DNA of 64,000 nucleotides, taken from contig OZ024843.1 in NCBI GenBank assembly GCA_964017145.1, positions 1,417,001 through 1,481,000 on the forward strand, in the 5' to 3' direction. Position 1 is the stretch's first letter, and each line of letters begins with the position of its first letter. The position numbers and the translations under genes were made by a program. This document shows positions 23,215 through 32,362 of this stretch, piece by piece. Below the pieces are notes generated by a model, which searched no databases, was not told where the DNA came from, and was given only the letters and a program-made list of their open reading frames with translations. The stretch comes from Agrocybe praecox (lineage: Eukaryota > Basidiomycota > Agaricomycetes > Agaricales > Agrocybaceae).

Positions 23215-25557
23215 ATGTCCTTCTCCAACTTTAACCCCAATCTAGGCGCCACTTCCAACGCGGGTAAGCCCAGAAGAGGGCACAGGAAAAGAGTATCTAC
23301 ATCGCGCCTTTCTACCGACACCACGACTTCTCTACCTGAGTATCTACCTGCTGAGGCTGGTTGGTCCAACCATCAGCACCAGTACCATCATCATCATCAC
23401 AACAAGGCGTCAACAAGTCTCAGTCTTGACGTAGGGTTGGGATTACGTAGGGCGACGGTGGAAGAGGAGGAGGATAGACCCCCGGATTACCCAGATAGTG
23501 CAGAGGAAGCCGATGAAGACACGGACACGGACACCACGAACGTCGTTTATGTGCCACAGCCGACGCACGCGAACCCACCTCTCGCATCTCCTTATTTAAG
23601 ACCGCAAACAGCCTCCCCACGCCGTTCAAAGAAGTTTCTTCCGACGCACAAACGGAGAAATTATTCCACTCAGCCAGAGCCTAGCGACCCTTTCCTCGAC
23701 TCTCTTCTTGCACGCAGCGTACACGCTCTGGAGATGTCAAATACGTTGTTGCAGTCGTCAATATCTACTCAGTCAAGTTTGTCTACTATACTGGCTTCTG
23801 ACTCAAGGGCGGACAATTCTTTAGAGGCACGCGCCGTAGGTCTTTCGTCGAGAATTAAAGACACTTGGGACGCTAAAGCAACTTGGGCTAATGACCTCGA
23901 GGAGATTAGCCGCGATGTCGAGGGCTTGTTCATGGACAGGAACGAGAATATCTCACCAACGCCTTCGCCTGGACGCTACAATGAGCTTTCCCGGTATTCG
24001 CTCGAGGAAGGCGGCACAAGCTACAGTTTACCGAACACGAGTCCTCTAAGTTCAATGCCTAGAAGCTTGAAAGGTCGAAGGCCTTCCTTGGACTTACGGG
24101 AAACTGTAGACCCAACAGGTATAGCTCCTCGCCTACATTATTCGCAACAGAGTCGTTCCAACCTTATCTCACCGCCTCCACGCGCACTTACCCAGTACGT
24201 CGCCTCCACCCAGGCTTCTGAATCCATTCTGCTCCCGTCCACGATTGGTATTCGATCATCCGATACTCTTCATAATGCCCCGGACTGGAGACCCATTTCA
24301 AACTTAGCCTCTGCATCGTCCTCCTCAACAAATTTGCTGCTTAGCCATAACCACTCCCTACCTTCCTCATTACCACCCCAACTGACGGATAAACCGTTGG
24401 AACCGACGACTCCAGCATATAACATGCTTTCGTCGTTCGTATATCGTCCATCCCAAACTAATGGTTCCTCAGGATCTGCGACCCCTTCTACCTCTTATAC
24501 CCCCTCTTTTAGGACGCGGCGAAGGGATTCAAGCAATGCTAGTAACGATAGTTCGCATAGTCGTGGAACTGTTCGTAGACGATCATCGCATTCTCCAGTG
24601 GCCTCCCATACATCCGACAGGAAACATCGGTCGCTTGATCGTCGATCGTCGGTCACCAGCGGCACGACACCCAACCGTGGTGTCTCACCTCTTCCATCCA
24701 CAATCCGACCAATGACTCCCACCATCGAAATTGAAGAACAGTCATCATCCTCTTCTTCCGACGGTCCTGTGGCGAAGCTGACCGTCCTGAGTCTGCGCAA
24801 AATTCTCGATGAACAGCCTGTCGCTACAGCTGCGTCTTCTACGAACGCCGTCAACAAGCTACGCGCGCCTGCTTTCATGCCTCGCTCTCCAGCTCCAATG
24901 CCTGAGGCTAGTACATCAACTGCAACAGCCTCTATCTCTCGCCTGTTCACAAAAGGCAAACACTCCTCATCCACACGCTCTGCTTCTCCTCCACGACAGT
25001 CTGCTATGAAGCGACCTTCTGCACCTTCAACAGCCGTACACAGTCCTGCTTCGTCACTATCGGTGTCTGTCAATTTGTCTGCGTCTAATTCAGCTCTGGC
25101 TTCGACCAGTGGTACGCCGCCCGTATCTGTTTCTCCTTCTCCAAATGGCACAACATTGACGATCCCGGAATTGGTGACGAAATTGCTGTCAAAATCCACT
25201 GGTTATAGCCCGTCCAGCTCGGGGCAGTCTACGCCTAACAGTGCGAAGCGGATTAGCTTTGCAGAACTGCCGGAATCATATGCCAGTACCCGACCGGCGT
25301 CGTCGCGGTTTACGAAGGGCAATAAAAGCAAGAGAAGAAGTGGCAGTAAAGGCAAGGGGAAAGATGAAGGAGGGGATGTCAGTCCGAGCAATTGGTGGTC
25401 TGGTTGGTTGGGCCCGTCTAATTTGGCACCTGGGATGCATGGTCTCGGAGTGAGTGTCGACAGACACGAAGAAAGATTGGAGGATCGTATGACGCGGAAT
25501 TGGATTGGCAAAATGAATTCGGGTTATGGCGGAGGGTTGGATGAGTGGGCGGTGTGA
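23215..25557 (+). CDS. Large disordered Ser/Pro-rich protein, 780 aa
   Basis: A single 2.3-kb open frame starting MSFSNFNPNLGATSNAG. Most of it is Ser/Thr/Pro-rich and disordered, with a His cluster (HQHQYHHHHHNK, around residue 55) and an acidic patch (EEADEDTDTDTT). One short structured piece stands out at about 160-240: SDPFLDSLLARSVHALEMSN followed by a helix with TWDAKATWANDLEEISRDVE, probably coiled coil. A second conserved-looking piece, AKLTVLSLRKILDEQP, lies near residue 520. The C-terminus is basic (NKSKRRSGSKGKGK) and then Trp-rich (NWWSGWLGP). Such layout is common in fungal cytoskeletal or polarity proteins, but I assign no function. Last intact gene before the repeat-rich half. 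Confidence 0.75.
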   Translation: MSFSNFNPNLGATSNAGKPRRGHRKRVSTSRLSTDTTTSLPEYLPAEAGWSNHQHQYHHHHHNKASTSLSLDVGLGLRRATVEEEEDRPPDYPDSAEEADEDTDTDTTNVVYVPQPTHANPPLASPYLRPQTASPRRSKKFLPTHKRRNYSTQPEPSDPFLDSLLARSVHALEMSNTLLQSSISTQSSLSTILASDSRADNSLEARAVGLSSRIKDTWDAKATWANDLEEISRDVEGLFMDRNENISPTPSPGRYNELSRYSLEEGGTSYSLPNTSPLSSMPRSLKGRRPSLDLRETVDPTGIAPRLHYSQQSRSNLISPPPRALTQYVASTQASESILLPSTIGIRSSDTLHNAPDWRPISNLASASSSSTNLLLSHNHSLPSSLPPQLTDKPLEPTTPAYNMLSSFVYRPSQTNGSSGSATPSTSYTPSFRTRRRDSSNASNDSSHSRGTVRRRSSHSPVASHTSDRKHRSLDRRSSVTSGTTPNRGVSPLPSTIRPMTPTIEIEEQSSSSSSDGPVAKLTVLSLRKILDEQPVATAASSTNAVNKLRAPAFMPRSPAPMPEASTSTATASISRLFTKGKHSSSTRSASPPRQSAMKRPSAPSTAVHSPASSLSVSVNLSASNSALASTSGTPPVSVSPSPNGTTLTIPELVTKLLSKSTGYSPSSSGQSTPNSAKRISFAELPESYASTRPASSRFTKGNKSKRRSGSKGKGKDEGGDVSPSNWWSGWLGPSNLAPGMHGLGVSVDRHEERLEDRMTRNWIGKMNSGYGGGLDEWAV

Positions 25558-26552
25558 AGGAGGTGTGTGTGTGTATGACTTTGTAGGAGCATGCATGCTT
25601 GTTTCTTGTTTTGACTGCATTCTTCCTGCTTTCACTTCACTTTTTTTAACACCTCGAACGTGTTTACGCCTTTAAACGATGGTCTTTTCTCTCTTATTTT
25701 CCCCTCCTTACTTTCATGATCATAACCTTCAGATTTCATTTCTTGCCTTGGCTCTCTATCTCTTTCTTGTATACATTGCTCCTCCGTACACATCTGCATT
25801 ATTTTCTCCTCTTCTTGCATATCTGTCCTTGGTAATGCTCGTGTTGTTATCATCACCCCTTATCACTTTTCTTCTCTTATCATTATTTTGTATCCAACAC
25901 GCCTGCGAAACCACATTGGATTTTCATTCTTTTATTATTATCTACATATATAGGAACTGTTGACAGGTTATTGAATGTCATACCATGGATATCCTTTCAG
26001 CAACCTGGATCAGACAAAATTGAAAAAGTGCCCAATTACTAACCCACTCAGTACTTTACTCTGCCCCATGACTACCAACCAGATCTGACCAGAAACAAGT
26101 GGGTCTGACTGAGTCTGAGCAGAACTAAGCTTCTGTCCAGGCATTTCTGACCATTACCAAGTGTTTCTGACCTGGACTCCACTGGACTCCATCCAGAATC
26201 CTGTCCAACTTAGTGGAAACTTGCTGTTTGCATGTTTTATGCAATGTTACTTATGTTTAAAAAAACATAACATTCACCAAAAACATAGGAATCACACAAA
26301 AAAAAGCGAAAATCAATTAATTAAAAAAATGTGTAATATACATGATGTTTATATACTTATATACTTATTTTTAATTGGAGAAAAAGGGGGGAAGGGAGTA
26401 TGGAAAGGGGAGGATAGAGGGAAGAGGAGATAGGGGGGGATAGGGAAGAGAAGGGAAGTGGGTGGGGAGGAGGAAGGGGATGGGAGAGGAGGGATAGAGG
26501 CCCAGCCTATGGACAGTGGCGGGGAGCGAGAAAACAGAGGGGTACTCACCTG

Positions 26553-27198
26553 TAGTGTTGCCGAAGTTCGGTTCTGTTCGGTTCTCACGCCTTTTTTGAG
26601 AACCGAGAACCAGAACCGACGGGCACATGCCCGAACCGAACTAGAACCAGAACTGAACCGTGAGAACCGGTTCTGTCGGTTCTAGAACCGGTTCGAACCG
26701 TGGAACCGCTTGTACATGTAATAAATTACCGTATAGTATGCACAGCACGTAGAAATATATTATATTCTTATGTATCTATCATAATTTGAAGTGATAATGT
26801 ATTTTTCATGGCACAGAAGCCCATCGAGCATATCAACAGCCTAAAATGGTAGTCATACATGTCATTGATGTGACATCACACAATAATCTGGTGCTAATTA
26901 TATCACTAATCAGATTATTAAAGCCGTTGGCCGGCAAGTTAATTATAACTGCTCTTTTGAAAGCCCGAAACATGACATATTTGTTGTTTCCAATACTAAA
27001 ACTTATAGTTTTGAGGTGTCTAATATGTCAGTTCTGGTTCGGTTCAAACCGGTTCTTCAAATTCTCAAATGTTGAGAACCGAGAACCAGAACCGTCTTCA
27101 AAATGGCCGAACCGGAACAGAACAGAACAGAACTGTCGGTCCGGTTCGGGCGGTTCCGGTTCTCCGAAGCGGTTCTGAACCGAACTTCGGCAACACTA
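26553..27198. mobile_element. Non-autonomous hAT-type MITE, 646 bp, 8-bp TSD
   Basis: Ends are perfect inverted repeats starting TAGTGTTGCCGAAGTTCGG. The 8-bp direct repeat CTCACCTG flanks it (26545-26552 and 27199-27206), diagnostic for hAT. Subterminal zones (26570-26710, 27015-27180) are packed with GAACCG/CGGTTC and AACCGGTTCT units, the kind of repeated sites hAT transposases bind. The AT-rich middle has no ORF. Confidence 0.92.
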
Positions 27199-27279
27199 CT
27201 CACCTGGTCATCGTCCTAAATGCCCCACCCCCTCACCTCGCCACGTCATGCCCTTGCCCCCAAGCCCACTGCCTCATTT

Positions 27280-27745
27280 GCTGGTGTTCATCGTTGGCGT
27301 GTTGTTGGCGTTGGCAAGTCGTCGTTGCCGTCACCGTCATTGCCCTGTTGCTCATGTCATCATTGTTGCTCGTGTTGTTGTTGTTGTTGTCGCTGACATG
27401 CGTGTCGTCGCCGTGTTATCCTATGTTATCGTTGGCATTGGCGTGTTGTTGTCGCTCGTGTCGTCGTATCATCATTGGCGTGGTGTCGTTGTCGTTGTCG
27501 TTGTCACTGTCATATCATTGTCATTGTGTCGTTGTCATCGACGTGTGTGTCGTCACTGACGTGCGTATCGTCACTGACGTGCATGTCGTCGCTGACATGT
27601 GTGTCATCGTTGGCGTCGTCTTCGCTTACGTGTTGTCGTCATTGTGTTGTCACTGGCGTTGGCGTTGTTGCTGGCGTTGTTGTTGTTGTTGGTGTTGTTG
27701 CTGGTGCCATCGTTGGCATTATCATCATCGTGGACGTCGTTGTTG
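27280..27745. repeat. GTTG/GTCGTT-rich tract
   Basis: Degenerate minisatellite of GTTGTTGGC, GTCGTCATT and GTGTCGTCG words, extremely strand-asymmetric (G+T over A+C). The ORFs across it are Val/Cys/His-rich artefacts. A second tract of the same type lies at 28430-28915. Confidence 0.7.
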
Positions 27746-27997
27746 GCTGGCAATTTCCGCAGCGGCCCGGAAATCTATTTTGGGAATTTTACAAAAACTG
27801 TCGTTTGTATGTCACACGGACCTCCTAAAATTATGAAAAAATTATGATAATTCCTAAAATATTTGAAATATATTTATCAAGCATTAAATGTAACGTAATA
27901 TGTTACGGTTTTGGCAGAAATGACAAAATAATCACAAAATAAATAAAATAAAACATATCGAGGTATATAGTTATGTTTAGATAGCTAAATATCAAAG

Positions 27998-28083
27998 TCT
28001 CTATGGTGCAGTTGGATGAGTGTCCATAGTTATATCATATGACCTCTGGCAAGGCTCTGGATTCGATTCCCGTTGTCTCCACC
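27998..28083 (+). repeat. tRNA-like sequence (SINE head or tRNA pseudogene)
   Basis: Good A box (TGGTGCAGTTGG, 28004-28015) and a B-box-like GGATTCGATTCC 50 bp later, followed at once by CCACCACATTTTT, a possible Pol III stop. The acceptor and T stems do not pair, so this is not a functional tRNA. Confidence 0.45.
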
Positions 28084-28429
28084 ACATTTTTCTTTAATTG
28101 TAAAGCCTTTGGTCATGTGATCTGACTGTGGGTCTGAGCAGTTCTGAACGGTTTCACTTGGTCGTCAGATAGGGATTGGAGCTTGGAAAGCTGAGCTGTC
28201 TGACCAGTTCTGATCTGTCTGAGTGATTCTGATCAGAAATGCTTGGACATTTGGGGGGTCTTTCTCAGCCAAATGGCTGAGAGGGAAATCCTAAATTTCC
28301 ACTCAGAACTGCTCAGACAAGTCAAAAGTCTGACCAGTACTGCTTGGTAAATGTGGCTCAGAGTAAAGACCTCCCTCTCCCCACTATGCCACATCACGCC
28401 CTTGCCCCAACCCTGGCCTCTCATATTTG

Positions 28430-28925
28430 TCGGTGTCACTATGCTTGTCCGACGGTCGTTGCCGTTGGCATGTCGTCATCGTGTGGCATCGTTGCTGCGT
28501 CATCATCGTGTCCTTGTTGGCATTGGCATTGTGTCGTTGTGCATGGCATGGCGTTGTTCACATTGTTGCCACATCGTCGTTGGCGTCTTATCGTCATCGT
28601 GCGTGTCGTCGTCATTCATGTGGTGTCGCTTGTGTGATGTTGTTGAGGTTGTTGCTGCCATGTCGTCATTGCCCCTCACTTCGCCACATCACACCCATGC
28701 CTGCTGCCTTGTGTTTGTCAGTTCATTCGCTGGCGTTGGCATGTTGTTGGCATTGGCGTTGGTGAGTTGTCTTCGTCGTCAGTCATGTTGTCATTGTGTC
28801 GCCCTTGGCGTCGTCGTCGCTATGTCGTCGTTGATGTGCATGTTGTTGCTGTGTTGTCGTTGGTATCACTGTGTTGTCGTTGTCGTTGTGGGTGTTGTCG
28901 CTGCCGTTGTTGCACCTGTATCAGT
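28430..28925. repeat. Second GTTG/GTCGTT-rich tract
   Basis: Same word composition as the tract at 27280-27745 and introduced by the same lead (CCACTATGCCACATCACGCCC versus CCACGTCATGCCC). A related lead sequence precedes 48640 and, inverted, follows 31870. Confidence 0.65.
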
Positions 28926-28942
28926 CACTTGATGTCTTCAAG

Positions 28943-29743
28943 TATGGCAGCTACCAGCCATATGAAACATATTCAGAATGGATTCTACCAGGCCTGGCAG
29001 TTGCCAGTCTGATATCATATAGACATCTATTATCATAAGCAGGTCATATGATTGGTGCATAGCCACCAAAACTAAAATTATATGGTTGCGTAGAGAAAAA
29101 TTCAGAGATTGTGCTAAATATTTTTATTACATAAGCATCAACGGTTCAGCCACAAAATGCAAAATACTTTTCGAACCTTGTGTATAAATGAAAATAAAAG
29201 ATTAAAATATTTATAGCAAGCCAAATATTTATTTCTAAAATCATCAAAAAAATGTGCACTATACCATAATAGGCTTGAACTATCCAAATATGTAAAGTGT
29301 TCTAAAAATAGATCCGAGTTAAAAAAATAGACCTGTTCTAAAAATAGATTTGATCTTATTTGGTCTTATTTTAGTTGCCATCATTATGCATTGATGGCAC
29401 TTTATGCTAAAATTGCAAAGTCCAAAGTTCACTTGCTTTATTGGAGCATTTGGATGTGACATCACTTAAGTCCTAAGTTGTTTGCTGTTTGGGTGTGCTG
29501 GTAGCTGATTATGACTTATTTATTATTTGTTTGTATTTGAGGCCATAAAATTGTGGCAGTAGATCCTGAATGTGTAAATAGAGGCAAGCAAAAAGTCATG
29601 CTTTTGTATTTTGATGCAATCAGTAACAATCAGTCACAACACATGATGAGTTAAGCATATAGGTAGTGAAACAAATGACTTTGGCAACTGCCAGGCCTGG
29701 TAGAATCCATTCTGAATATGTCTTATATGGCCAATAGCTACCA
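28943..29743. mobile_element. 800-bp non-autonomous repeat with about 60-bp inverted ends, copy 1
   Basis: Left end ...CAGAATGGATTCTACCAGGCCTGGCAGTTGCCA and right end are inverted copies of each other over about 60 bp with few mismatches (written in part). The AT-rich inside has AAATATTT words and no ORF. A second copy with the same layout is at 51905-52748; degraded pieces lie at 56345-56670 and 61385-61450. Confidence 0.75.
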
Positions 29744-29950
29744 ACATTCATATAGAAATATGACTGACATCACTGGTCATTGTTGGGGAGTGGGGAGCAA
29801 GGTGGTGGTGCAGGACAAAGTGGTGGTGGTGGTTGAAGAGAAAGAAGTGAGGTGGCAACCAAATGGCGTTGCCATCAGTCACGTTTGAGCCATGCCGAGA
29901 TATGCCAAAAAAGGCGGTATTTATATCTCATATTTTAGATATTTCTGTAA

Positions 29951-30024
29951 GCCTTCGTGGTACAGCTGGTAAATCGTTCACGCTCAGTATTCTCGGGGTC
30001 AAGCATTTGATTCTCGCTGGTGCA
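29951..30024 (+). repeat. tRNA-like sequence with T-run terminator
   Basis: Perfect A box TGGTACAGCTGG (29958-29969), weak B box (CATTTGATTC) and a T10 run at 30026-30035. Stems do not form properly, so a SINE head or tRNA relic. Confidence 0.4.
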
Positions 30025-30959
30025 CTTTTTTTTTTCCTATTAATAATTAACATAAGAGCAATGGTGCCCTCAATCTAATTGGATTCCATTGTATTCCATT
30101 GGAATGGCCTCAAACTAGTGTTGCCGGCGGTTTGACTCCCAGCGACTAGTCGGTTGAGCGGAGCTGAAATGAGCCGAGCGGAGTTGCACGTGCGACTTGG
30201 CAACTCCCAGGACTCGCAAGTTAAAGATAGCGTGCTATAGGTGACTTCAAACCATTTGAGTCATGACTCTGGCCAAATCAGGAAATCCCAGGTATTCGTG
30301 AACCCTCCTTGTTCACACCATGTTGTTTCAACGTCATTTACTTCCTTATCTCTATGTACCCCTCTATATTCCTTTTTCTTTTCTTCCTAGAGCATTACAG
30401 AAAGATGCTGGGTACATCAGAATCCACACACACTCTCAGTTCTTGTCCTCAAAAATTTGGTACTGTCAACTGAACAAGGTTTCCATCTGATTCCCTTCTG
30501 GTAAAGTCTGTCTTTCTGCCACACAATGGAGCTTTAAGATGTTCTTCTTACTAAGTTCTGAGCCATCTATATTCATTTCTTTGCTGTATGGTGGACATAT
30601 GTCAATGGGTACAACCCTTGCATATCGTAAGTGCACCATGACTATACACATTGAAACCCCAAAATAAGTGGTGATCATTCTTGTTTTTGCCCGCGTGTTG
30701 AGCCTGTCATCCTGGTGCAATTCTCGTTTCTTTTCAAAGCAACTAACATTCTGCATCAGGAAAACCTATTTTTGTCTGAGGGTGCTTTAGGTAATTAATA
30801 GATGGACCTAATCTTTCTGAGTCTTTGGGCATCTTTAGGACTAAGTTCATCTCTCTGATTACCAAACTGTCCTTTAGGCTTTTTCCAAGATGCCAAAAAC
30901 TATTTTTGGATTAAAAAAACAAATAGGCAAGATGATTTTGGACTTTGACATTTTGAAAT

Positions 30960-32290
30960 GAAGGCCATTGACACATGATAGACAATTATAGCTTATGTTA
31001 GATCTATTTATATTTACAAAAAATCTATTTTTAGAAGACTTTGCAGTTTACAAATATTTGGTCACAAATAAGCGCTAAACACATTTTTTCATATTTTTAG
31101 CATAAATATTTGGCTCGGTACAAATATTTACATTATTTATTTTGATTTTAACAGCCAACTTCAAAAATCTTTTGCATTTTGCGCATGAACAAACAAAGCT
31201 TATGTCATAATAAATATTTACAAACATGCCCCAATTTTTTTCTACACAACTATATAAAAATATTTGATGTGGCTATGCAAAAGGCACATGTACCTACAAG
31301 CCAACCAGCAATGCAGTGTCCAGCATGGAAAATCACCATTATACACAATGGTGTTTTATCACAATCATGTGACATTTCTACAGCCACACTGGATAAGATA
31401 AGATAATTTGACTTTGGACTTGTATGATTTTACATACCTATGCAGGTGATGTCACACTCACCATGTACAACAGTGACAGACAGTGTGATGTTGACACATC
31501 ACACTGCTTTTTGCACAACCACCACCATCCACCACTGCCATTTGCCATCACCACTGCCCATCACTGCCATTTGCCACCACCGCTGTCCACCACTACCATT
31601 CTCTGTTGCTACCACACCTTGATGACGATGCAAACAACAACATGTGCAACACAACCTGAATGCTGAATGCCGCCGCCGCCAATGGCTGCCAGCACACCAG
31701 CCAACAAACATGAGAGGCCTAGCTCGACAACAAACAACAACAATGCAAACACCAATGAGGACAACACAAATATGATAAAATGCCAACAAAGCCAGCATGG
31801 TGCAACGTAGCACCAGCACAGCCCACAATGACAATGACAATGATTGCCAGCACATACACCAACGAGCACAAAGGAACATAGGCAGTGGTAGGGGTGTGAC
31901 ATGGCACAGTGGGGATGAGTTGTAGGACAACAGTGAAGGGGGAAAACACAGGGAACAGGTACTGCAAGGTAAGTACCCCATCCACACTGTCTCATTGCTC
32001 ACCGCCGCTGTCCACAGGTAACTACCCTTCTATCCCCTCTTCCTCTTCCCTTGTCCTTTTCCCCTTCCCTCTCCTCTTCCTCTTCCCTTCCCCTCTTTCC
32101 CTTCTCTTCCCTTCTTCTCCTCCTTCTTCTCCACCTTCTTCTCTTCCTCTTCTCTGCTCCTCTTCCTCTTTCTTGTTTCTATTCTTTTCCTGACTATTTG
32201 CTAGCTATAATTTGATAATAATAGTGATAGTTAAAATAATACTCATATGTATCTATCTAATTATGTATTTTCAATATAATTAATTAATTA
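30960..32290 (-). repeat. Dispersed repeat copy, inverted relative to 48265-49370
   Basis: Read backwards, its parts follow the same order as 48265-49370: AT lead, purine tract (pyrimidine here, 32030-32170), GTTACCTGTGGACAG, GGGGTACTTACC, CCACTGTGCCA..., variable GT/CA-rich zone, then AT-rich part with TTTATTATGACATAAGC. An end-like TGCATCAGGAAAA lies at 30752-30764. Confidence 0.65.
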
Positions 32291-32362
32291 TCTGTTGACT
32301 GAAAGTGTCTGTTTACACATTCTCAAATCAGCTATTGGTATCCCTGCATTGGCTACAGGTTT

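Larger units (their letters stand above)
26051..28370. mobile_element. Composite repeat element with inverted ends and TCTGACCAGT decamers
   Basis: The left edge (TACTTTACTCTG..., 26052) and right edge (...CAGAGTAAAGA, to 28369) are inverted copies. Both flanks inside them are made of variants of TCTGA(C/G)CAG(T) about every 10 bp (26090-26180; 28125-28345). The inside holds a purine tract (26385-26500), a hAT-type MITE and GT-rich tracts. The inside resembles the inside of the 47973-49613 element and the minus-strand copy at 30960-32290, so it is either part of the element or a nested insertion. No clear target duplication found. Confidence 0.5.

Noticed and set aside
24495..25199. 234-codon minus-strand ORF inside the 780-aa gene
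   Set aside because: Shadow of a Ser-rich sense frame; Ser codons read backwards give Glu/Arg/Gly/Asp runs.
27998..28083. Functional tRNA gene
   Set aside because: Acceptor and T stems do not pair despite good A box.
27248..28932. Long Val/Cys/His-rich ORFs
   Set aside because: They follow the GT-rich repeat in every frame and have no domain or codon bias of genes.
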